A DNA stretch of 64,000 nt from Deltaproteobacteria bacterium (GTDB taxonomy: Bacteria; Myxococcota_A; UBA796; SXON01), in NCBI GenBank assembly GCA_014191855.1, contig BJHF01000019.1, positions 1-64,000 on the forward strand, read 5' to 3'. A program made the position numbers and the translations under genes. Below the pieces are notes generated by a model. The model did not search any database. It saw nothing but the letters and a program-made list of their open reading frames with translations, and had not been told where the DNA came from. This document shows positions 25,554 to 33,713 of this stretch, one piece after another. The first letter of the stretch is position 1. Every line of letters begins with the position of its first letter.

Positions 25554-25769
25554 CTACTGCTCGTCGTCTTCCGCGAGGAGCTGCTCACGCGTTTTCTGCC
25601 CGCGAACGAACGCGCGGCTCGCCTGGTAGCCTTCCTGGAACACCTCCACCGCGGAGGCCTTCTTGCCCTTCTTGCGCATCCGCAGGAGGCCGATGATCGC
25701 GATGATGATGAACACCCACACGAGGCAGCAGCAGAGGCAGGAGAGCGCCGAAGCGATGTACGAGATCAT
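25554..25769 (-). CDS. Small single-pass membrane protein
   Basis: This 71-residue product has a Cys-rich, hydrophobic N-terminal helix (LSCLCCCLVWVFIIIAIIG). A basic patch and a charged cytoplasmic tail follow, ending AEDDEQ. It lies 8 bp upstream of ychJ on the same strand. The membrane helix and operon position support it as a gene; the function is unknown. Confidence 0.5.
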   Translation of the reverse strand: MISYIASALSCLCCCLVWVFIIIAIIGLLRMRKKGKKASAVEVFQEGYQASRAFVRGQKTREQLLAEDDEQ

Positions 25770-25860
25770 TCGCGCTAGTTAACGCGCCCCCCCGCCCCCT
25801 TGTCACGACTTTTCTCGCGCTCTTGTCGGCCCTCGCGGCCGTGAGCAACCTGCGCCGACC

Positions 25861-27033
25861 ATGAGCACTTCGGCAACCGCGCTGCCCCGCCTGCGGGCTC
25901 GGGCTCGTCCTCCGCGTTCAATGGTCGTTTTCGCGACCGTCGCGCTGGCCGTGTTCGCGTTGGTGCACGCGACCATCTGGTGGCGGCTCGTCGGCGCGCC
26001 GGGGCTGGAGGGAGCCCCGCAAGCCCTGGCCACGGCCGCGCTCGCCGTCTGTTTCGTCAGCGTCCCCGCGGCCCTCGCCAGCCGGGTCTTCGGCACCACC
26101 CTGCCGCCGCTGGTGCCGGCCATCGGCTTCCGGTGGGTCGGCCTGATGTTCTACTGGTTCATCCTTTCCGTCGCTGCGGAGCCCGTTGTTCGAGCGCTGA
26201 GCCTGTTCGCCCCGGGCGGCGCATGGCCTCAAGCCGCAGCGGCCGGCGTGGCGGTGGTGGGGGTTGCCCTGTCGATCTACGCGCTCGCCGGCGCGCGCAC
26301 CCCGCCGGTGAAGCGGGTGGATGTGCCCATTCATGGCCTCGATCCCGCCCTCGAAGGCTTCCGGATCGCCCAGCTCAGCGACGTTCACCTCGGCAACACC
26401 ATCGGTCGCGACTTCATCGAAGCCATCGTGGAGCGCACGAACGCGGAATCGGTCGATCTGGTGGCGCTGACCGGCGACTTCGTAGACGGTACCGTCGCCG
26501 CCCTCGGCCCCGCCGCCGCCCCTTTCGCGGACCTCCGCTCGCGACACGGCAGCTACTTCGTCACGGGGAACCACGAGTACTTTTCGGGCGCGGGCGCGTG
26601 GTGCACGGAGTTCTCGCGACTCGGCATCACGGTACTGCGCAACGATCACCGCACCCTCGTTCACGACGGCGCGGGGCTTGTCGTGGCCGGGGTGGACGAT
26701 CCCTTCGCGAATGAGCCCGGCCACGGCCCCGACCTGGCGCGGGCGCTCGCCGGGCGCGGCCCCGGGCTCCCCGTCGTGCTGCTCGCGCATCAGCCGATTT
26801 TCGCCGAACAGGCCGCACACGCCGGCGTTTCGCTGATGCTGAGCGGCCACACCCACGGCGGCCAGCTCTGGCCGTTCAGCCTGCTCGTAAGCGCTGTTCA
26901 GCCGATCCTCGCCGGGCTGGTGCGGGTGGCCGACACCTGGGTGTACGTGTCCCGTGGCACGGGGTGGTGGGGCCCGCCGATGCGGCTCGGCGCGCCCAAC
27001 GAGATCACGGTGCTCACGTTACGCCGCGCCTGA
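25861..27033 (+). CDS. Membrane-anchored metallophosphoesterase (YkuE-like)
   Basis: The 390-residue protein has about four N-terminal membrane helices (residues 20-145) and a C-terminal calcineurin-like phosphoesterase domain. All metal motifs are present: QLSDVHLG, LTGDFVDG, TGNHEY, LAHQP and SGHTHGGQLWP. YkuE-like enzymes act on phospholipids or cell-wall precursors, with a two-metal centre facing the periplasm or cytoplasm. It is followed after 2 bp by the RsmB-type gene, suggesting co-transcription. Confidence 0.85.
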   Translation: MSTSATALPRLRARARPPRSMVVFATVALAVFALVHATIWWRLVGAPGLEGAPQALATAALAVCFVSVPAALASRVFGTTLPPLVPAIGFRWVGLMFYWFILSVAAEPVVRALSLFAPGGAWPQAAAAGVAVVGVALSIYALAGARTPPVKRVDVPIHGLDPALEGFRIAQLSDVHLGNTIGRDFIEAIVERTNAESVDLVALTGDFVDGTVAALGPAAAPFADLRSRHGSYFVTGNHEYFSGAGAWCTEFSRLGITVLRNDHRTLVHDGAGLVVAGVDDPFANEPGHGPDLARALAGRGPGLPVVLLAHQPIFAEQAAHAGVSLMLSGHTHGGQLWPFSLLVSAVQPILAGLVRVADTWVYVSRGTGWWGPPMRLGAPNEITVLTLRRA

Positions 27034-27035
27034 CG

Positions 27036-28361
27036 ATGTCCCGCCGACCCCGACGCGCCGAAGCCGCTCCCGCCGCCACGCCGACCGGCGACGTGGAGCT
27101 CGCCGCATTCCTCGCCTGGCTAGGCGCAGGAGAGGTGCCCCCTTCAATCGATCGCTGGGTGGGCGAGTGGCTCCGCTCCGTGGGGTTGGCGCGAGATCCG
27201 CGCGCCGCGGGCGTCGTGGCGTTTCTCGACGCGGCTGTCGCCTGGGGCACTCTCGCCGCATTTTCGCCCTTTCGGAGCCGGAATCGTTCACCCGAAGCCG
27301 CGGTGCTCAAGTTCGCCGCGGCCGTGCGCCGCCCCCGCGAGCTGCTCCAGCTCTGGCGCGCCGCCGATGCCGCCTTCGCCGCACGCATCCGCGCCTTCGC
27401 CGCCGATGACGACCCAACGGGCGATGCCGCCGCGCTCGCCCGCGTGGCCGCCGAGGCCGAGGATCCGGAGCTGCGCCTCTACGCCCGCCTGCTCCGCTCT
27501 GGAATCCCTCCCTGGCACGCGCCAGCCATCACCCGCCGGCTGGAGCGCTCGGGCGAGGACTGGGCGGAGCGCTGGTTTGCCGCGCAGAGCCGCCGCCCGC
27601 CGCTCTGGCTGCGCGTTGCGGAGCCCCGGCACACTGCATCCGTGCGGGACATGCTGGCCAGCGAGGGGCTCCGGATCGCACACCAGGACGGCGCCGCGCT
27701 CGCCGTCGTGGGTTCAACCCCGGTTTTCCGTACGCGCGCGTGGCGCGAGGGGAAGGTGGAGATTCAGGATCTGGCGAGCCAACGGGTGGGCGAGGCCGTT
27801 CCGGCCGGGCCAGGCCAGCTCGTGTGGGATGCCTGCGCAGGAACCGGCGGCAAAACTATGCAATTGTGGGCGCGCCTGGGCGGCCGAGGCGCCATCCACG
27901 CCTCAGATGCCGCGCCGGCGCGCCTGTCGGAGCTCCGCAAGCGCCTTACACGCGTGGACGGTCGCAACGTGCGCGTGTGGCCCTGGGATGGCCGCGGACC
28001 GCCCGCGCTCCCTGAAGAAGTGAACTTGCGCGGCGGTTTTGACGCCGTGCTCGTGGATGCCCCGTGCAGCGGCTCGGGCACCTGGCGCCGCCGGCCGGAC
28101 GCGCGGATGCGCTCCGTCGCGTCCGCGATCCCACGATGGGCGGCCCAGCAAGGGGAGCTGCTCGACGCTGCCGCGCCTGCGGTGCGACCGGGCGGGGCGT
28201 TGGTATACGCGACCTGTAGCGTGTGGGTGGAGGAGAACGAATCGGCGATCGAGGCGTTCTGCGCGAGGCACCCCGCGTGGTCGGTGGAGCGGGAGGCGCT
28301 GATCGGCGCGCCAGATCTGGACGCGGACTCGCTATTCGTGGCCGTGCTCCGTCGCGGCTAG
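27036..28361 (+). CDS. RsmB/NOP-family RNA cytosine-C5 methyltransferase
   Basis: This 441-residue SAM-dependent enzyme has an N-terminal RNA-binding extension and a Rossmann domain (DACAGTGGKTMQLW). Both family cysteines are present: PCSG (Cys344, motif IV) and TCS (Cys394, motif VI, in YATCSVWVEENES). These proteins methylate cytosine C5 in rRNA or tRNA. The start is the ATG 2 bp after the phosphoesterase stop; the long in-frame extension into that gene is rejected. Its last 30 bp overlap the converging SET-domain gene. Confidence 0.88.
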   Translation: MSRRPRRAEAAPAATPTGDVELAAFLAWLGAGEVPPSIDRWVGEWLRSVGLARDPRAAGVVAFLDAAVAWGTLAAFSPFRSRNRSPEAAVLKFAAAVRRPRELLQLWRAADAAFAARIRAFAADDDPTGDAAALARVAAEAEDPELRLYARLLRSGIPPWHAPAITRRLERSGEDWAERWFAAQSRRPPLWLRVAEPRHTASVRDMLASEGLRIAHQDGAALAVVGSTPVFRTRAWREGKVEIQDLASQRVGEAVPAGPGQLVWDACAGTGGKTMQLWARLGGRGAIHASDAAPARLSELRKRLTRVDGRNVRVWPWDGRGPPALPEEVNLRGGFDAVLVDAPCSGSGTWRRRPDARMRSVASAIPRWAAQQGELLDAAAPAVRPGGALVYATCSVWVEENESAIEAFCARHPAWSVEREALIGAPDLDADSLFVAVLRRG

Positions 28362-29399
28362 GCCCGTTCTCGCAGCCTCGGCCCGAGCCCGCGCCTGCCA
28401 CCACGCCAGTACCGAGCGTTCCCCCTCCACAACCCGGTCGATGTCCGCCCTCGCCGGGTGGCCAGCCGGTGCTTTGGCGGGGAGTCCGCGCGCCCGCGCG
28501 CTCAGCAGCTCGCCGAGGCGGCGCCACCGCTTCCGCACGCCGGGCCCTTCGTCGAACACACCCATGCTCGCGAGCAGCGCATGCGCATCGCCCACCTCCA
28601 GCGAACGGGTGAGCACGAACTCCCCCGTCCGGGGGATCTCGAGCAGCACCTCGTCGTCACGGGTGCTCTCGAGGGTGAAGCCATAATGTAGGAGTAACCG
28701 TCCGTTCGACTTCGTTCCGTACGACACGTGCAGCTCGGCGCCGGCAGGCAAGTCGCGCGTGGCGCGCATCACGAACGCATGCTCCGGCGCATCCCATGTC
28801 CAGGCCACTTCTGGATCCTGCGCGTGATTGAACAGGTCCGCGAACGGCACCAATGCGATGCCCATCTCGTCGCCCAGGTCGAAGAGTCGCGACGTCACCA
28901 ACGCGCGGGCGCCACACCAGTCGCGGAAGGGGAGCGTCGAAAACTCAGGAACGTGCGTACGAAGCCATTGCCACTCCTCGGAGTACCGCGCCTCCAAATC
29001 GCCGAGCAAGGAGTCCACCGTGGTGCCGCGCAGCGCCGCTCGATTCGCTTCCGAGTAGAGGATCGGATGCCCTTCCGCGCTGGAGGGGAGCGTTTCGAGG
29101 AACGGGCGCCACAGCGGGGGAACCGTTTGTCGAAGCTCAAGGAGCGCTGCCGCCAACGCGATGGGCGCCGCGGCGAGCCCGGCCCAGGGGGACGCGACGT
29201 ACGCACCAGCCGAGGTTGTACGTGCTACTTCGAGGGTGAGGCAGCACGCGCCGGGAACGCGCAGGAGGTCGGTGCCCACGCGGATCGGCTGGGCCGCGAA
29301 TACGCCCCGTCCCGCCGGCCCGAGCGCGACGACGACATCCCCCATGCGGCCGCCGCGCTGCAAAAGCCAGGTGGCCAGGGCGCCGGCGGAGCCAGGCAC
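28332..29399 (-). CDS. SET-domain protein lysine methyltransferase (LSMT-like)
   Basis: From the GTG at 29399 the product has 355 residues. The opening (LATWLLQRGGRMGDVVVALG, then GRGVFAA) and the later VPFADLFNHA and SYGTKSNGRLLLHYGF motifs match the SET family of RuBisCO LSMT/SETD3-type lysine or histidine methyltransferases, including a trailing substrate-binding domain. Bacterial members are uncommon and their protein targets are unknown. The start is chosen to include the conserved LLxWLxxxGG segment; the further upstream extension overlaps the Wzi-like gene. It starts 8 bp after that gene's stop. Confidence 0.8.
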   Translation of the reverse strand: MPGSAGALATWLLQRGGRMGDVVVALGPAGRGVFAAQPIRVGTDLLRVPGACCLTLEVARTTSAGAYVASPWAGLAAAPIALAAALLELRQTVPPLWRPFLETLPSSAEGHPILYSEANRAALRGTTVDSLLGDLEARYSEEWQWLRTHVPEFSTLPFRDWCGARALVTSRLFDLGDEMGIALVPFADLFNHAQDPEVAWTWDAPEHAFVMRATRDLPAGAELHVSYGTKSNGRLLLHYGFTLESTRDDEVLLEIPRTGEFVLTRSLEVGDAHALLASMGVFDEGPGVRKRWRRLGELLSARARGLPAKAPAGHPARADIDRVVEGERSVLAWWQARARAEAARTGLAATEHGHE

Positions 29400-29407
29400 G
29401 GCGGCCG

Positions 29408-30883
29408 CTACGGTTGGCTGGGCGCGCTGCCCCAGCCGGACGCGAGATCCACTCCCAGCACGAAGCGGTGCTCGATCCCATCGTTTCCGGGGATGAAGTC
29501 TTCTCCCACCACGTTGGCGAGGCTGTAACTGGCGCTCCACCACGCATCGCGCCACAAACCATCGGCGCCGACGCTCCCGCGGAGCCGCACTTCCTCGGTG
29601 GGGAGGGTAAAGATCGCGTCGTTGCTCGCCTCGATCACCCCGACGCGCCGCACCATGTCTCCCGACGCACGCACGCGCCAGCGCTCGCCCCAGATCGCGA
29701 CCTGCGCCCATGTCGTTTCGGAGTCGGGTCCGCCAAAGTGGCCGAGCACACGCCCGTTCTGGGTGAAGCCATCGTGGTACACCCGGTGCCCGACGTACCA
29801 GCGATAATAATCGTCCATCAATCGGCTGTACTCGCCCGTTAGCACCACCGGGCCGATGGCGAGCTCGCCGCCGTACAGATTCCCCACGCCCGCGAGTGAT
29901 GGGTACTTGATGGTGCCGAGATCGCGGAGGATCATGTCCTCGCCGCCGTACTCCCACCACCCGGCGAGATGACCCAGCGGCCCGCCGAACCACCTGTGGA
30001 GGGGTGCGTTCACCCGGAAATTCACCGTCGCCAGCTCGTTCTGGTCCGGCAGGGTCTTGTCGGGATCGTCGTACACGTGGGGCTCACTCGGCACCAGGAG
30101 CTGCCCGATGTCCACATCGGGGCGCCCCTCCCCACCAAACATCGCAAGCCGGTTCACGCCGATCTCGAGCACCGGGTGCGGCAACCACCGAAAGTCCATC
30201 ATCAGCAGCCCGGGGTTGTCCACATCGCGACGCGGCTCGGTGAGGAAGCCGACGCCCGCCTCCGCACGGAACCGACCGATTACGCCGAGCATGCCGGGAA
30301 GATGCCCGTCGATCCCCCCATTGAGCATCCAGGGGGCCATCGCGTTGTTCGAGAGGAGCAGCGTGCCGTGGTGACCGGGCCCCATCCAGCGATCCTGCGT
30401 ACCGACGCCAATCCACCCCTTCCCGCGATCGTAGCCGATCCACAACTCCGACATCGAAAGCGAGGGCGAAACACCCGGAATGGCGTCCAGGCCGATGCGC
30501 GGCGAGGCGCGGAGCACCATCGGCCCCGAGTACAGCGCCGCGCGCGCACCCAGTCGCGGACCGAACCAGCCCGGCGCGGCGTCCCCCGTGGCGTTGTCCC
30601 CGGAGCCATCGCCCAGCTCCAGCCCGAACGTCGGCCGCACCTGCCAGGACACGCCGCGCCCCCGCCCGCAGGCGGCGGCCAACAGCCCTTCGATCATCGG
30701 ACCGCGGCCCCCACAACTTCCCAGGATGAACGCAGCGCGAGCGTCGCTCTCCGGGGCCAACCCGCTGAACGCATCCAGCCCCTCGTTGAGCACAACCTGG
30801 GTGGCGGCGGCCCGCCCGAGGTCGTCGTCGGGGGCGGCGGCAGCGATGGCGACGAGCAGCAGCACGGCGGCGCCGCGTATCAC
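29408..30883 (-). CDS. Capsule-assembly Wzi-family outer-membrane protein
   Basis: The 491-residue product (GTG start) has a signal peptide (VLLLVAIAAAA) and a long series of amphipathic strands. The characteristic motif DRWMGPGHHGTLLLSNNA matches the Wzi-family signature in the middle of the barrel. Wzi is an outer-membrane beta-barrel lectin that attaches group 1 capsule to the surface. No capsule genes are nearby, so a general surface-polysaccharide role is inferred. It is divergent from elbB with 23 bp between starts, so promoters must overlap the coding ends. Confidence 0.75.
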   Translation of the reverse strand: MIRGAAVLLLVAIAAAAPDDDLGRAAATQVVLNEGLDAFSGLAPESDARAAFILGSCGGRGPMIEGLLAAACGRGRGVSWQVRPTFGLELGDGSGDNATGDAAPGWFGPRLGARAALYSGPMVLRASPRIGLDAIPGVSPSLSMSELWIGYDRGKGWIGVGTQDRWMGPGHHGTLLLSNNAMAPWMLNGGIDGHLPGMLGVIGRFRAEAGVGFLTEPRRDVDNPGLLMMDFRWLPHPVLEIGVNRLAMFGGEGRPDVDIGQLLVPSEPHVYDDPDKTLPDQNELATVNFRVNAPLHRWFGGPLGHLAGWWEYGGEDMILRDLGTIKYPSLAGVGNLYGGELAIGPVVLTGEYSRLMDDYYRWYVGHRVYHDGFTQNGRVLGHFGGPDSETTWAQVAIWGERWRVRASGDMVRRVGVIEASNDAIFTLPTEEVRLRGSVGADGLWRDAWWSASYSLANVVGEDFIPGNDGIEHRFVLGVDLASGWGSAPSQP

Positions 30884-30906
30884 GGGCGGCGTGGTTACCT
30901 TGGCGC

Positions 30907-31557
30907 ATGCCGAAACGTGCGCTGGTCGTGCTCAGTGGCTGCGGACACCTCGACGGGAGCGAGATCCACGAAGCCGTGCTCACCCTCCTGGCGTTCGACC
31001 GTGCCGGCGCAACCGTGCAGTGCGCGGCACCTAATAAACCACAGGTGGACGTGGTAGATCACCTGACCCACGCAACCACCGGGGAGTCGCGCAACGTGCT
31101 CACCGAGTCGGCACGGATCGCACGGGGGAGGGTCGTCGATCTCGCGACCGTGAACGAGCCCGACTTCGACCTCGTGTTCCTCCCCGGGGGCTACGGAGCC
31201 GCGAAGAACCTCTCGAACGTGGCCTCCCATGGCCCGAACGCCTCGGTCGACCCCCACCTGCTTCGGGTGCTCCGCGCCTTCCGGGCGGCGAACAAGCCGA
31301 TCGGGGCGGTGTGCATCGCCCCGGCCGTGCTGGTGGCGGCCCTCCACGAGGGGAGCGTGACCATCGGGAATGATCCCGGCACCGCGGCCGCGATCGTCGG
31401 GATGGGCGGCGAGCACACGGTCTGCCCGGTAACGGAGATGCACGTGGATCAAGCCCGAAAGATCGTCACGGCGCCCGCCTACATGTACGACGCGGGGATC
31501 GCGCAGGTGGCTTTGGGGATTGAGGCCGCCGTAAACGCGGCGCTGGAGCTCGCATGA
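30907..31557 (+). CDS. elbB: Isoprenoid biosynthesis glyoxalase ElbB
   Basis: The 216-residue DJ-1/PfpI-like protein matches ElbB throughout: VLSGCGHLDGSEIHEAV at the start, LFLPGGYGAAKNLSNVA-like core and the nucleophile elbow GAVCIAPA. ElbB proteins have glyoxalase activity and were linked to isoprenoid synthesis by genetics. Length is normal. The stop overlaps the SDR start by 4 bp (ATGA), indicating co-translation. Confidence 0.92.
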   Translation: MPKRALVVLSGCGHLDGSEIHEAVLTLLAFDRAGATVQCAAPNKPQVDVVDHLTHATTGESRNVLTESARIARGRVVDLATVNEPDFDLVFLPGGYGAAKNLSNVASHGPNASVDPHLLRVLRAFRAANKPIGAVCIAPAVLVAALHEGSVTIGNDPGTAAAIVGMGGEHTVCPVTEMHVDQARKIVTAPAYMYDAGIAQVALGIEAAVNAALELA

Positions 31558-32279
31558 AGAAGGCTCTTTCCGGCCGGGTGGTGTGCATCACGGGCGCCGG
31601 CCGTGGGCTCGGGCGCGCGCTCGCGGAAGCGTTCGCCGCCGAAGGGTGCCAGCTCGTGCTTGCGGCGCGTTCGAGCGGAGAGATCGATGAGCTCGCCGCT
31701 CGCCTCGGCAACGCCGTCGCCGTGCAGACCGACGTACGCGTGGCTGCCGACGTAGATCGGCTCGTGGAGGCCGCCGTGGCCGAGTTCGGCCGGCTCGACA
31801 TCATGGTGAACAACGCCGGGCTCGCGGTGTACGGCCCGGTAGAGGGCACCTCGCCGGACGCGGTGGATGCGATGATCGACACCAATGTGAAGGGTGTGAT
31901 CTTTGGCAGTCAGGCGGCGCTGCGGGTGATGAAGGCTCAGGGTTCGGGCTTGATCGTGAATATCTCCAGCATCGCGGGCAAGCTCCACCTACCCAACGAG
32001 GCGGTGTACAACGCCTCGAAGTGGGCGGTGAACGGCTTTACGGGAACGCTACGGCTGGAGGCCGCGCCGCACAACGTGCGCGTGAGCTGCGTGTGCCCCG
32101 GCGGGATCGACACGCCCTTCTGGCGCGCGATGGACTTCTACCCCTTCCCCGAAGGCGTGGATCCCTCCGTAGACTTCATGCGGCCAGAGGAAGTCGCAGC
32201 CAGCGTGATCGAGCTCGCGAAGAAGTCCGATCGCTACGTGGTTCCCGAGATCGTGATGGTGCCGCTCATCCGGGGCTGA
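31554..32279 (+). CDS. Short-chain dehydrogenase/reductase
   Basis: The 241-residue classical SDR has the cofactor motif TGAGRGLG (residues 14-21), NNAG, the catalytic Ser in VNISSIAG and YNASK. The Asp in the second strand region (ARSSGEIDELAARL) leaves NAD or NADP preference open. It is translationally coupled to elbB. Substrate is unknown. No terminator with a T-tract follows on this strand. Confidence 0.9.
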   Translation: MKKALSGRVVCITGAGRGLGRALAEAFAAEGCQLVLAARSSGEIDELAARLGNAVAVQTDVRVAADVDRLVEAAVAEFGRLDIMVNNAGLAVYGPVEGTSPDAVDAMIDTNVKGVIFGSQAALRVMKAQGSGLIVNISSIAGKLHLPNEAVYNASKWAVNGFTGTLRLEAAPHNVRVSCVCPGGIDTPFWRAMDFYPFPEGVDPSVDFMRPEEVAASVIELAKKSDRYVVPEIVMVPLIRG

Positions 32280-32365
32280 GTCGCCCGCAGGCGGCAGCCG
32301 AGCCACCTTTGCCCGGTCGTGCGCGCACCGCAGCATGCCCGCCCGTGCGGCGCGCCGGCGGGGCC

Positions 32366-32408
32366 AAAAAAGAACTCGCCCCGGACACCTTTCGGTGCCC
32401 GGGGCGAG
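32366..32408 (-). terminator. Strong intrinsic terminator of the large ncRNA
   Basis: On the minus strand a 15-bp stem (arms 32394-32408 and 32375-32389, one G-U pair) closed by a GAAA loop is followed by UUCUUUUUU. Only the minus strand has the U-tract, so it ends transcription coming from 33.4 kb and not the SDR transcript. Confidence 0.9.
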
Positions 32409-33448
32409 TAGCGCCCGTGACTGGGCGGGGGCTGGATCCCTTTCGAGGGCCCGCGCTGGTTTCTTTCGTTACTGGCGCGGTGGATTCAGTAGGTTGGCCG
32501 CCTCTCGGCGAGCATCCAACGGGTATGGGGTTCAGTAGGCCCTGTAGGCTCTTGCTGCGGTGTGTCGGCTCCTGGCCGTTCACTGACGCGACCCTCCATG
32601 TCCTTCGGTGCGTTCGGCCGGCTCTCGCGGACTCGAAGGCTTTCACCTCCGCGCGTTCACCTTCCATTCGGACCGGGGACTTCGAGGATCTCACCACAAC
32701 AAGGTTCGGTTGGGAAGTTTCCTTCTCAATGCAACGACGCCTGTGGTCTTTCCTGCCGCCTCTCCCGTGCGACTGTATCTCTCAGCTTCATCGCTCTCGG
32801 GACTCCGCTCGGTTCCCTCGCGGGTTCCATGCGGCCTTCGTCGTGAGCGACGTTACTGCCTCTTCTGGGTTGTCCAAAGATCGCCTCTCCATCGGTCTAC
32901 CTTTCAGGAGTCCACTCCCAGCCCCTTTCGGGACCTTCGAGGCGGGAGTTGCCACCGCGCTCTCGCGCGACCCGCCTTCGTTCCGACCGCGCCGTTTTCA
33001 CGACCTCGCCGGCTTTCTCCTCCTGCAAGCTACCGGGGTGTTGCACCCGGCCCCGATCCTGGGGTTCGCCGCGTTTCCCTTGGGTTTGGCTCTCGCCTCG
33101 CCTTCGTTCCCCGCCGCGCGCTTTCTGCCCTTCGAAGCTTTGCTCCCCGCAGCTCGCTGCGACCTTCGCTCACGCGATGATCGCGGCGGTTCGTCACCAC
33201 CTCGTCGTTGCCGACGCGATGTTCACCGAACCCCTTCCCTCCTCGTTCTTCAACCTCGTCGCTTTCGCGATGTCGGCCGGGAACCTCGAGGGTTTCCTCG
33301 TGCTGCGGAGCCGTACCCCCGTGCGCCGTTTCCAGCGCCGATCGGCCCTTGCTCCCCTGGGCTTGTCAATCCTGTGATTGAGTAAACGTCAAAGATCGTT
33401 CGTGAACGAACAGACTTTCGGTCTGAGCCCCCGGTTTCCCGGTCGCTG
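32366..33448 (-). ncRNA. Candidate large structured noncoding RNA, about 1.08 kb
   Basis: The stretch has no credible protein on either strand; plus-strand frames give Pro/Phe/Arg-rich products typical of the antisense of structured RNA. Read on the minus strand it is purine-rich and dense in short perfect hairpins capped by GNRA loops: GAAA at 33324-33339, 33260-33271, 32923-32932 and 32714-32725; GCAA at 33204-33215; GUGA at 33166-33177; GAGA at 32957-32970 and 32499-32510. Near the 5' end, hairpins occur at 33431-33442, 33411-33425 and 33398-33411. A sigma-54 promoter precedes it and an intrinsic terminator ends it. It is not 16S, 23S, tmRNA or RNase P by recognisable motifs. The size class resembles OLE, GOLLD and ROOL RNAs, but I cannot match it to any. 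Confidence 0.8.
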
Positions 33449-33458
33449 CCCACCGTAG

Positions 33459-33474
33459 AGCAAAGAGCGTGCCA
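33459..33474 (-). promoter_or_regulatory. Sigma-54 (-24/-12) promoter of the large ncRNA
   Basis: The minus strand reads TGGCACGCTCTTTGCT, an exact match to the TGGCACG-N4-TTGCW consensus. The -12 GC at 33460-33461 predicts a start at about 33448. A 6-bp inverted repeat for an enhancer-binding protein lies 68-85 bp upstream. A promoter differing at only two positions precedes the universal stress protein gene. Confidence 0.85.
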
Positions 33475-33515
33475 ACCGTGCCGCGTGGACGAACGCCGAG
33501 TTTTTGGAAGCCAAA

Positions 33516-33533
33516 TGGGAACTTGCATTCCCA
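33516..33533. promoter_or_regulatory. Inverted repeat, likely enhancer site for the sigma-54 promoter
   Basis: TGGGAA-N6-TTCCCA is a perfect 6-bp inverted repeat centred about 76 bp upstream of the predicted ncRNA start, a usual position for an enhancer-binding protein. A further palindrome (ATAGGCCTAT, 33576-33585) lies between it and the divergent lipoprotein gene. Confidence 0.55.
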
Positions 33534-33713
33534 CGATCTGTGCTCCGATACTCACAATACTTCATTATGACCGCCATAGGCCTATAATCAGTGAGTAGGC
33601 AGATTCCCACGGAGGCGCCGCGATGCGCCGCGAGGGGTTCCGTCTCCAACCAGGCCTGGCGCATCGCCCGCATCTCCCACCTCGGATACCGGGAGCGCGC
33701 CCCCGGAAGCCCC

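Noticed and set aside
32021-33385. Long plus-strand frames rich in Pro, Phe, Ser and Arg
   Set aside because: Composition is unlike neighbouring genes and changes frame without effect. They read as the antisense of a structured RNA. No start signals or domains are seen.
32366-33448. Group II intron or rRNA fragment
   Set aside because: No domain V signature, no reverse transcriptase, and none of the conserved 16S or 23S motifs were found on either strand.
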